Part shown: positions 31,001 through 43,000 of the stretch, piece after piece
Layout of the letters: each line of letters opens with the position of its first letter
How positions within the stretch are numbered: the first letter of the stretch is position 1
Source of the DNA: Anthopleura xanthogrammica
Lineage: Eukaryota; Cnidaria; Anthozoa; Actiniaria; Actiniidae
Direction: 5' to 3'
Length of the DNA stretch: 64,000 nt
Assembly: GCA_964019055.1 (NCBI GenBank)
Contig: OZ025208.1
Location: 13,894,097-13,958,096 of the forward strand
The notes under the pieces: generated by a model
What the model was told of the DNA's origin: nothing
The model's database searches: none
What the model saw: the letters and a program-made list of their open reading frames with translations, nothing else
Made by a program: the position numbers and the translations under genes

Positions 31001-34000
31001 TTGTTTTGCTATTTTCCGGTTTGTTGGTTGTTTGGATTTTTGTCAGTCTTTTGCTCGGTTGGTTGGTTGGATGGTTTTAAAAGTAGCTGATTGTTTTCTT
31101 GTTTGCTTGTTTTGCTGTTTGGGGTTAATTTGATGGTTGGCTGTTTGGTGGATGGATGACAGTCCAATACCTACTTACATTGCGATACGGCATGTGTAAC
31201 ACGGGTCTTGACCAAATATATACGAGATTCCTTGTTGCCACTAGAAGCGTGATTCGAAAACGTGTATAGAATAGGATTAATCGATGAATTCACGGGTAAA
31301 ACAAACACTGCAATCCACACATAAGCAAGTTTTTCTGGGTCTGGGAATTTCCCAAGCAGTGACAACACTCCGATGATAATAATTGGCATCCAGCAACAGA
31401 AGTCAGTCAAGATGATGAACGCCATTTTTCGTGCCATCGCCGACTCGGTTTTCATTTGAGTTGACCGAACAGAGCGGCCGGCGCTTCTGACTTTCCAGAA
31501 CATCATGATATATGCAACTAGTATGAAACTAAATGCAATGAAGTTCAAACCAATGAAGATAGCTACCGAGTATTCCCAGCCGGGAAATCGCTCGTGAGAG
31601 AGTAGCAGAGGAAGACATACGGCTGATCTTCCATAAAAGCCCACTTGCAAGTCGTGATCATAAAAGTAGTCACTGTACAACGTAGGGAATAATGCTGTCA
31701 TAAAACCAAAGATCCATATCAAAGAGACCACAAACACAGCATGTTTCATTTTCAGTTTTATGAATTTGAAGGCAAATACAATAGTTGTATATCTGTCTGC
31801 GGTTATCGTTGTTAGTATAAGGACGGAAACTTCACTGGAGATAACAGAAAGTGCTCCTGCAAGCTGACATACCGGACTGGATCTCCATTGAAAATCTTGC
31901 TTGAAGTATACGCCTCTCCACTCAAGATCCTTGATGGCTATCATGAGTAAATACACTCCCATCATAAGATCAGATACCGCAAGGTTTGTAAGTAAAAAGG
32001 AGTGGACTCGGTTTTTCTCCTTCACGATTAGTCTCCAGATAATAACACCGATGTTTCCCACAAAGGCAAGAATCCCAAGAATCCAGATGCAGACTTGGAG
32101 CGTTTTGTTTTTCATCAGATCGTCACAGCTCGAGAAGGCCGACAAAGGTGATTCGCACTTTAAACCTTTTATGGAGTTGAGAGCGTAGCAACAAAACATG
32201 AAGCTATCTAGTTTGCTGTTGATAGACATAATATGTATAAAACAAATTTAGTGAAGAGAACGTTTTCATCTATAACACATCACTTGGTGTTGCCATATAT
32301 TACATCATGTTATATACAAAGACCACACGTACACTTGCTAATGGAAAACATCAGCCAACGTAACTACCAGCCAGAAGTATTTAAACAACAAAAACTAAAT
32401 TTAAAAGTATTTGAAATTTTCGTTGCCAGTTAGCATTATATATAGAATCATAAGCAAAACTAATTTTTCCTCAAAGTGTGAACATGTAGGTCAGCATAAT
32501 GACTTATCTTAAAAATTAAAATTAAAACGTTCTTAGCAATTTTTTAGCAATCATATGAATGCACCCTTTCCAGGATACATTTTGGTCAATGTTTACCCCT
32601 AAATATTTAATGAACTCAGTTGCCGAATATCTAATTCCTCCTCACCTTTACGTCTAGCTCCAGCTCCAGCACCACCTCCACCTCCAGCTCCACCTCCACC
32701 TCCACCTCCACCTCCACCTCCACCTCCACCTCCACCTCCACCTCCACCTCCAGCACAAGCTCCACAGCCACAGCCACCTCCAGCACCAGCTCCAGCACCA
32801 CCTCCACCTCCACCTCCACCTCCACCTCCACCTCCAGCACCACCTCCAACTCCACCTCCACCTCCACCTCCAGCACAAGCTCCACAGCCACAGCCACCTC
32901 CAGCTCCAGCTCCACCTCCACCTCCACCTCCACATCCACATCCACCTCCACAGCCACCTCTACATCCACCTCCATCTCCAGCTCCAGATCCACAAACACA
33001 TTTACAACATTCAAGTATAAGATTGGCTTACAGTAGTCGTAGGTTCTGTAGGTGACTGAACGTCTTCTCATCTATACTGCGTATGTTGTTTTTATCGAGA
33101 TATCTAAAAAATATTATATTTAATCCGGTGGAAATTAAGCTTGTGCTCATATTATTTCGAGTTCCCAAAAGGGATCCCATACCTCAATGATAAGGTTGTT
33201 GACCATGAGAATATATGTACACTTATTTTATATATTAATTTCAGCTACAGGAAGAGGGACGGATGGGAATAGTTTTCCATATTTTCGAATACTTACAATT
33301 CTTCAAGAAATTTCAAATTCCTGAAAGTATTTTTTGACACTTTCTTCAACCTGTTGTTATTCAAATACCTAAAACACAAATTATCAGACTTATAACCCAA
33401 CGATGAATTTTCGCGCGCTGTCATTGGTTCAAATGGGTCACGTGTAGGACGGGTATCAGGCGATATCCCCCGTCCGAAGTGATATTCGTCCAGCAGAAGG
33501 TAAAAACGTTAAAAAATTAAAGAAAAAACACGGAAAACAACGAAACTCGGTTTTTACAAACAAGTGAGAGTAAAATACAAAGACTGGTTGAGAAAACTAC
33601 GCCAGGAAACACGAAAAAATCAACAAAATATGCTGTAAATGTTTTCAATGGTAAGCATCCATGTTTCGTGAATGAAGTTTTTGGTTTCTTTTCGAAAATT
33701 GTTTTTATAAACTACTAAAAACCAACAAAGAATTCGACAACTAATGTCAAACAATAGAATAATTCAATGTCAAACAGCTTTCATTTACCAAAATATTTGT
33801 TTTTATATCCAGCTTGGAGACGAGAGAGAATTATTTTTTGAAAACTCTGGAGATGACGAGTCGATGCAGTTTACTGAATTCATTTCAGTGAAGTCGTTGG
33901 GTTATAAAATAAATAAACCCCCTCTGGCTCACTGGAATATCGGCTGATAATGTCCTTGGATGAGAAATGGTCCTCAAATTATCACATTTGCCCTCGAAGC

Positions 34001-37000
34001 TTCGCTTCTCGGCCAAATGTTCTTTTTTCGGACCATTTCTCATCCTCGGACATTATCAGCCGATATCCCAGCCGCCAGGAGGGGTTTATTTACTAAATAA
34101 AATAACGTATATTATCATCTGAGGCCAAAATTCCTATGTTAAAATGGAGGTTATGATGTCACATAGACTCAAAGATTAGACTCCAACGCAATGACTCCTA
34201 GCCTTAAGAAATATGATACAGCAATAGTACTTACAGAACTTTGAGATTTTTTAAGCTGTCGAAAACTCCATCAGGTAAGGCTTCAATTACGTTGTTTTGC
34301 AGATATCTAAAACAGATTTAGAAAGGCCATCGCTTTTGAGAACTGAAATTTGACGGTTTTTTTTTTGTTTGTTAAAAAGGCAATATTTTTATTGTAAACA
34401 ATCGTAACAAAAACTTACAGGTGTGTTAGATTCTCGAGCAATTGAAATGCTTCTTTTTCGATATGATGGATTTGATTGGATAGGAGGCTCCTGTTAACAA
34501 CAAATGTAAAGTTTATTCGAGTTATACATGGTTTAATTCGTTTATCTGATGTTAATTATTGTTTCTCTTCTCTTTCTCTTGCCAGCGCAGTAATTTCAGA
34601 GCATATGGGCAAAATATGCAACACTTTTATTAATAGCGACCATTGCAAAGCCTAATGTTACAATTCTATATAATAGGAGAATGGTACCTGTGTTAATTAA
34701 GAAAGTGCAGCTCGTTTAGCTAAATCAAATTGATTGCATACTTACAAGACTTGTAGATTATGGAGGTCATCCAAAGACTTGTCCTTTACAGTGCTTAAAA
34801 GATTATTACCTAAATCACTTTAGAGAAAGAACATTTTTGATTGCAGTTAGTAATGAAATGCCGCCCTAAAGACCAGGCTGTCTAGCGGGTGACATAACGG
34901 GCCTAATTTGAACTGAACTACTGAAAGGGACGCAATCATTGGCTTTGTTCCCCTGACCAAAGTTGCAACCAAGAAGACCCTATATCGATATAGATGTCTG
35001 TGCTCAAGTACGTTTGAAAATTTTTCTTGTTCAAACAGGGTCTTTGTGACTTCTTCGCTGACTTTTTGGATTTCTCAAAAAACAAAAACAGTTAACAAAC
35101 AACTAATAGACAAAAAAATCTTCACAATTTGGTTGGGTTGCTAGAGTTACGCAGAGTAATTTTAATCTCAAATAACGAAAAAAGCTTACAGTTTCTCTAG
35201 CCTTGACAATCCTGTAAATACGTTTGGTTGAAGCTTCTTGATGAAATTGAAATCCAATCGTCTAAAAGAAAAAAGAAAAATACCAAAACAAACATGACAA
35301 AAGAAAAAAAGGAGGAAAGGAAAAAAAGGAAAGGAAAATAAAAGAAAGGGAACAACTCTTGGCTTGAAAGGCTTGAAAATTAGTCTTATATAATACTTAC
35401 AATGTGGTCATATTTTTGAGCCCAGTAAAGGAATAAGGAGTAACACTCAATATACGGTTATGACTGAGATCCCTGTGAAAGAAGTGTGAGCGACAGATTC
35501 CTATCAATTTGGGCTAAAACAAACTAAAAATGAACGTCAATATCAATGGTGGCCTTTTTCAACATTCAGAGAAAATAAAAGTTCTTCGCAAGTTGTTTTG
35601 CTTTTCCACGCCACCTATTTAACCAGTCGATCAAATTCTTGTCTATTCTCCCCGACTCAACTCACTCATGATAACTTTTTTACCCATTCTCTCGCCCCCT
35701 TACTCCCTTCCTACCACTACCATCTAACCTCAACGATGAAACATTTACGTACTCATTGCTTCTTAACTCTCTCTTACCCAGTCCCTCACTCGTCATACCT
35801 TCCTCTTCGCATTCAATGAACCTAAATCCGTCCACTCCGATTGAATTAAGAATGAATTCTTAGCAGCAAATTAAATTAATGATAAGTCACATCAAGATCC
35901 ACTTACATGTATTGAAGATCGGATGAAATGCTGTATGCTATCCGTGACAGGCGGTTCCATGAGATCATCCTTTGAATTGGAAATTAGAAATATATAAGAT
36001 GGAAATTTTAGGTTTGTACGGTCTACCAACGATGAATTGTGTTTGAAAGCGCTTTTTCCCTTAAATCCTTTCTATGCAATATGGTTGCTCTCGTGATCAG
36101 AGAATTCATTTTCGAAAAAAAACTGCTAATTACTTAAAGAATAAGCAGCTTTCTACACTGAGTAAGAAGATATCGTTTTCCCCTTCAAAACTTTTGGAAT
36201 GCAATTTAATACCAACACTGTATTCAAGGTGTTGTTAATGAATAACTTAATCAAAATCCTAGAAAAATACAATAGCACGAGTCAGCGGATTTGGCGTAAT
36301 AGACCAGACCAAATCAAGACCACTGATTATTCACTATTGAAACCTGAATTTGTTTAGAATTTTTATTCTCAAAAATTAGGTTTGAAAGGGACAAATAGCA
36401 TCGGCGACTATTCTTGAGGTACATGTGATGTCACAGCCGTCATATGTTGGTTGATCTTTGTTAAAGTATTTGGCTTTGTATATATTTTTTTATTTCAACC
36501 AACCTGACAGCCGACCACGCCTTTTTTATTTAATTCTCTGGGAAAGAGATGCATACCACCGATAGCTGTGATTCAACTAAAGGCGCGGTTTACACGACTG
36601 ATATTTTGATCGTGGCATTTTTTGGGGCGATTTGAACGACGTCTGATAAATGCTACAAGTTTTCAAGCACGATATGTATCCGGAGTTAACGTGAAGTTTC
36701 AGCAGAAATCGTCGCTCATGTCGCCACAAAAGGCCATAAAATGTTGCCTGTGGAAATAGGCCTTAAGGTCTCATTCGAATGTAACGTTCTTACATGGCAA
36801 TTGTCTTGGCTGGAATTTGCTTAGGAACTGCTGTCAGTCCCTTGCAGTGGATTTTAACTGGTGGAGGGTTTCCAATCAGAGGTGAGCAGGTACAACCGGA
36901 GGGACAGTCTAAGCAATAAATAAAAGATCATTAAGATATACAGATATTTCAAAAAAAAAGACTGAAGGGGAGATGAAAATGCATATTGATATTGGGGCAA

Positions 37001-40000
37001 TATAAGTCAATAAATATTATTATTATTAAATAAATATTAATAAATATTATTATTAACGGCTAATTGCCTTCGGTGATTGACGATTGTACGACCGAAAGGA
37101 ATTGTGGCACAATAAGAATTTCGTGATATTCATATACAAACAATGCCTGAACCATTCAGTGAAGATTTTAGATGATGAGTACTGAGTGTGAATTGTTCAT
37201 CTTGTGAATTTCCAATTGAAGATAACTCATTTAACCTGGTTATTTTATCTTACCAATCGCCTATCACCAATTGCCAATCGTCGTGTGCCCCTTCAACCTT
37301 CTTTTAAAATAATAGCTATCAAATGCCAGAATAGACCTTTTTAGTTTGGGTGTAACGTCTTCCCATTTCAAATAATGAGTTATTTGTTTGAGAATAACAT
37401 TCTTTGTTTGAGTTGTATCCAAATTCATGTATCTTCTCATGTTAAGCAAGAACATTATACTGTAAAAAATGACACGTGTTCTGGTATGGGAAAAAAATTA
37501 AGACCAAGCTAAAAAGGTATATGATTATATAATTTAATCACAAGAATAAAACGCAAATCCGAAGTAATGCGTTATTTTCTACTTACTTTCAATAAAGTTG
37601 CATTCTTCTTTTTCCTTTTCTGCGAATAATTGCAAACATAAAATATAAAGTAGGTAGTTAAAACTACAAACTTTGTATACTATCAATTTGAAATAATACT
37701 GTAAATTTTGTACTTCATCAGGGCCACAAGTTTATAAGTGTTTCACTTTTAAGTGTTACCCTCGCGAAATAGAGACTTCACATCACATCACATCTTACTA
37801 CTGTTGTTGTTGACGTCGTTGCTACTGCTACTACTACTGTTTCTACTATTGTTGTTGTTGTTGCTACTGTGTTGCGGCAGTCTTTGTTGTTGCGCATGCG
37901 TTGCTGCTGTTTATGTGGTTGCTGTTGCTGCTGGCGGTTGATGTTGTTACTGTTGTTGATGATGTTGTTGTTGCTGCTGTTGATTTTTTTTTTTTTTTTG
38001 GCATCATAGTTAGCAATAAGTATTAAAGCAGTATATGACTGGAAGGAATGTCAAGTGCATGGTTAGGTACTGTACGACGTGTATAATATCTTACAATCGC
38101 AAATTGCAAAAAGTGTATAGAATAATAACATGTGGCTACTTACTGTAAGAAGTGTAGGAGATCTTAAAGCCAGACAAAAAACTGTGTTCATTGTCGGACT
38201 TAAAGGCTATAAGAAGAGAATTAGAAGTTGATTCCAGTAGAAGAGGAAAAGAATCTCCACAATATTTTCCCAGGACTTTTGAGTTGGAGGAGGGACCGTC
38301 GTACACAACAACGTAATCATCTTCACAGCTTTGGCTATCTTGTACTTCAAAGAACACAAACTTCAAACGAATAACGTATCCAGTTGGCCGGGTTATCCAC
38401 CACGTACAATAGATGTCACTTGGATATGGATCAGGGAAGTAAGGGGATGAGAATGTTACTGATTGGATTGTCAAATTTACATGGCAACCTACAGAAAACA
38501 GAAAACGAAATGATAATTAATCAAGAAATAGAAAAAGCGCGCTCTTGCTACGTGCTCTCATCAAGCATGTGCTCCCAATCAAAAACCGAGATTTATAACA
38601 GTGATTTTTATTACGTATTTTAGTCACAAATGAAACTTTACGAAGATTCATGTAAGTGTGTTCAAAAAGATACTGTATACGAATTACCTCTTTTCTCCTC
38701 TGTACTAAAAGATGAACAATATCCAGGTTTTACAAAATATCCCGCCAGTCCTATAGACCCCTGACCAGGATTTAACGTGGCACTGACTCGGATCTGAAAT
38801 ATAAAAAGAAACATGCCATGGCATGAAGTCGTTCAATATACAAGTCTAAAAGGATTTGAAAATAAATTGTATCGATACCCTGAAACAACCCCTGGGTTGA
38901 TCAAAGTCAGGGCATGGCTAACTAACAGATTGAAATTGAATTTAGCATGTTAGCTTTCGTGGAGGAGAAAAACCAACCTCGAATAAAGAAAGAGACCTAA
39001 CAAGGTTCACTCACATGTAATGCAGAATTTGGGAACCGAACAGGAGACCCCAGAAGCGAGAGGTGTAGGTACCACCGCTGAGCCACCCTTTATTTCCGGG
39101 GAATCCCGAATTACCGGAAATCGATACAATAAGGTTAAGGATTAGCTTTCTTTACCTTAAAGTTTTGTAAAACACTCAACGACACAGCTCCATATCTCCA
39201 AAAAGGTTTGCGTTCTTTGAATGATGCAACCCATACAAGTTCTTCCTTAGTAGTATTAGCATCAAGATCATTTAGATCAGATCGATAGATCTTGAGGGAT
39301 GCACCTGATTGGCCAATCAGCATGTACCGGAAGTAGAAACATAAACTAAAGGAGTAATCAACCAAGGAGCTGTTGAAAACGTTGCTTATTAAGTCGCTTG
39401 TAATTAGATTGGTTGAGTTTTGTACAATATTATATCCTTTACCTAAGATCAAGTAAATAAATAAGTACAAGATTATCTGAGTGTGTTTTAACAAAAAACA
39501 AAAAGCCAATAACAACAACAACAACAACAACAACAAAACAAGAAAGAAAAAAATATAGAAAAAATGCTCCTACAAATAATTACCACCAACATCAAGACAA
39601 GAAGGCGGGTAATTCAGTTGGTCTCCATTGTTGAATCTTGACCAATCCACGATATCACCCCTTTCTATACCACAACCCACTGCGCGTTGAGCTATGTCCG
39701 ACCGACCCATGGCTACAGTCCATACGTTCATTCCACTAATTTTTCCCACGAAGCCATCTGCTCCAACGCGAAAACGACCACCACCTGTATGCAGAATTGG
39801 ACAAATTTTAAAATCTGCTTCAACTCCATATCAGCCTTTTGGGGGCATGAGTCGGGAAAGAAACGGATCCCATTTAGCAAGTGCGAGCATAACCTACCAG
39901 GTATCTTTAGGTTTTTATGCCATTCGTTGAAATGTCTCACGAACATTCCATCTTTGTACAACTGAAAGACTCCTCCCTTGGAGGTCCACACGAGACAAAG

Positions 40001-43000
40001 ATGGTGCCATCTGCCATCGTTGGCTGATTCACGACTTCTACTTGAAATATGAGTAAATAAGTTGGAAGATTACTTTAAGACTAGTAATGACTTGATTCAG
40101 CCTTACGATAGCCGCAATATAAAACAAAACAATAATTTGGCATGTGACCTTTCATACTCATACGAGGCATATATGATCGACTCTGCATGTTCTTGTAATA
40201 AATTATATTCAGGTGCCTTTCACCTTTCCCTACAAGGCTTGTTATAATGTATTTGCAAAGTTGATTAAAGGTAACAAGATAAAAAGTTGTTGTTGCTGAT
40301 AATGTACCATTGTAAATATAACAGGGCGCAGATAAACGAGATTGAACTAAAAAGCATTTCAAGGTAGGTGCCTTTAGTGCTGCTATTCACTTCAGCTCTA
40401 AACAGTTGGAGGTCATGATCAGGTACCGTGAGCTTTAGGTTGGGGGAGGGGGGGGGGGGGGGGTTTGGGGGAAGTGATGAAAACCTGAAATTTGGGATAA
40501 CTCTGGGAGTGAGGAATATATCCAATCAAATTAGCTCACGTTTTGCCACCAGAAACCAAAGCACCTCCTTAGAGGTGGGAGGCGAGCGTTTTATCATTAC
40601 AAAAGCCAAATGGGCCCATCAATATGAACTTACTGTTCTTTGTCCATCAGCTTTATTAATATTTTCTTGTAATTGATCAACCCGAATCCAGTGAATTTAT
40701 TGCCATAGTATCTGAAGGGAGTTCCTTTATTTACTGTATCGTTCGTCTTCATCCAAACACAGGCTGTGAATGACTCAAGGTCTGGTATGTTGAAAATGTC
40801 CAAACCTTTAGTCGCTCCTTTAAAGGACATTTCGAAAAGTCCGGTTTGAATATCTATAAAACACAGAATATTTTTTTTAAATGTTACATTATAAATGGAC
40901 AATTTAATCGGGACTTATACCATCTTTGAAAAACAATTAAAAGGATTTTGTTTTTGAGATTGCACCAATTTGCAACACCCTTAAAATCCCATACCCTTCC
41001 CACAATCAACCCATTGAGAAATCATTAGTAGAGGTCAGACACTAAGAGCGGTCACTTCCAGTGTTTCTTCACGTCCTCAGTGGTTCTTTAATGTCTTTCC
41101 GATGCAGGGTAAGGTAGTGTGAAAATATGGGACCGCCATTTTACCGGTAGTCATCTGAGCGTTTATGACAATTAATTGTTTATAAAATTTGTGTATGATT
41201 TATCTAGTAAATTTCCGGCGCATTATCCGACAGCCATTTCTCATGGACTTTGAAAATATACTAATGTTACAAAGAAACAAAGAAACAAAGAAACAAAGAA
41301 ACAAAGAAACAAAGAAACAAAGAAACAAAGAAAACTTACCATATCCCTTACAGACGCCCAACTTTTTGTCTTTATCATAGTTTTCGGATAAAGAACACCA
41401 GTATTTATCAAAACCAGATATTGTACTTTGAAAATATACTAATGTAACAAATAACAAGACTTACACATATTAGAGCCGGTAACGTTATCCTGCTTAGTGA
41501 GGACATCATTAGAAGGCAACCGTGGAGACCATGGGACGTTGGGAAAATTAAGAATAGGGGTCCATTGTAGAGTTGTTTTCTCTTTCCTATAACTAGATCT
41601 GCAGTAAGCAGGATATTCTAGGAATTGAAAAAAAGATTAAAATTTTTATTCTTATGGTCACGTCAGGGCATGCACGGCTAACTCACAGATTGAACCCTGA
41701 AACAAACTCTGGGCTGATCAAAGTCAGGGCATGGCTAACTCACAGACTGAACCCTGAAGCACCAAACCTCTGGACGGCTAACTTTTGAATTGGAACTTAG
41801 TGTCTTGGGTTTTGTGGAGGGAGGAAAACAAAGAAACAAAGAAACAAAGAAACAAAGAAACAAAGAAACAAAGAAACAAAGAAACAAAGAAACAAAGAAA
41901 CAAAGAAACAAAGAAACAAAGAAACAAAGAAACAAAGAAACAAAGAAACAAAGAAACAAAGAAACAAAGAAACAAAGAAACAAAGAAACAAAGAAACAAA
42001 GAAACAAAGAAACAAAGAAAACTTACCATATCCCTTACAGACGCCCAACTTTTTGTCCTTATCATAGTTTTCGGATAAAGAACACCAGTATTTATCAAAA
42101 CCAGATATTGTACAACTGTAATACTTTCGTGATTCAAAGACAAAAGGAAAAACACAGCATCCCATTATTTTAGTTTTTTGCTGACATAAGCCACATTGTT
42201 CTATAAACACAAGCAGATTGAAAAATGTTAAGTAGTTGTAGTAGCAGCAGCAGGAGCAATAGTAGTAATAGAGTAGCAGGAGCAGCGCTAACAGTAGAGC
42301 TAGTAGTTGCAAAAACAGCAGTAGTATAGCAGTAGTAGCAGTAGTAGTATAGAAGTAGTAGCATCTGCATCAGTCCGGGCAACAGTAGTCAAAAACCATG
42401 AATTCACTCACCAAGGCTTCTAGTATTACAAAATCCCCATCCATTTGTATAGACATCTACATTACGCGTTGTCCCACACCAAGGCTTACTCTCCGTCGTC
42501 AAGCACTGACTGTAATTCAGTTTATTATATATGAAAGGAAAGACGCACATTTTCCCAGTGTGTGTCATAATTCTACATGTCCTGTTGGTAGGGGCAACGG
42601 GAGCTGCACATAATAAACAAAAGAATTGAAAAGGATAAAAAGTATGAGCTTTGATAAAAGTAGAGTTTTGCGTAGTTTTGAGTTTTGCGTCGAGGATATT
42701 TCTGTAAACCACTGATTGTGATGTTGGTATCCTCAATAAAGACGATTTATTATTTATTATTTATTATTTATAACCCACTCTGGGGAAAACGAAATTTTTA
42801 AAAGGCCCTGACAAACGGGCACAAAATTTGACCCATCATTTTGACAACAAATTTTGTCGGGATCAATGCTGTGACGAGCTGGGACGGTTTGTAATGGTCC
42901 GTTAACTATATTGGATCAAGAGTTTGGCTAAATGTTGGCTAAATATCTATCATCTGTGCCGGGACCGTTTGTCAACAAATTAAATGTTGGGTCAAATCTT

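Noticed and set aside
32515..32640. A ninth LRR exon
   Set aside because: The sequence reads [14 protein letters not shown], a reverse-transcriptase motif. The LRR8 to 7TM junction is already in phase.
32631..33071. EVEVEV/RWRWRW open frames in the hexamer array
   Set aside because: Low-complexity period artefact between LRR8 and the 7TM exon, which already join in phase without it.
41735..42155. [15 protein letters not shown] proteins over the AAAGAAAC array
   Set aside because: Octamer repeat artefact; the real exon is FN2-C at 42027-42200.
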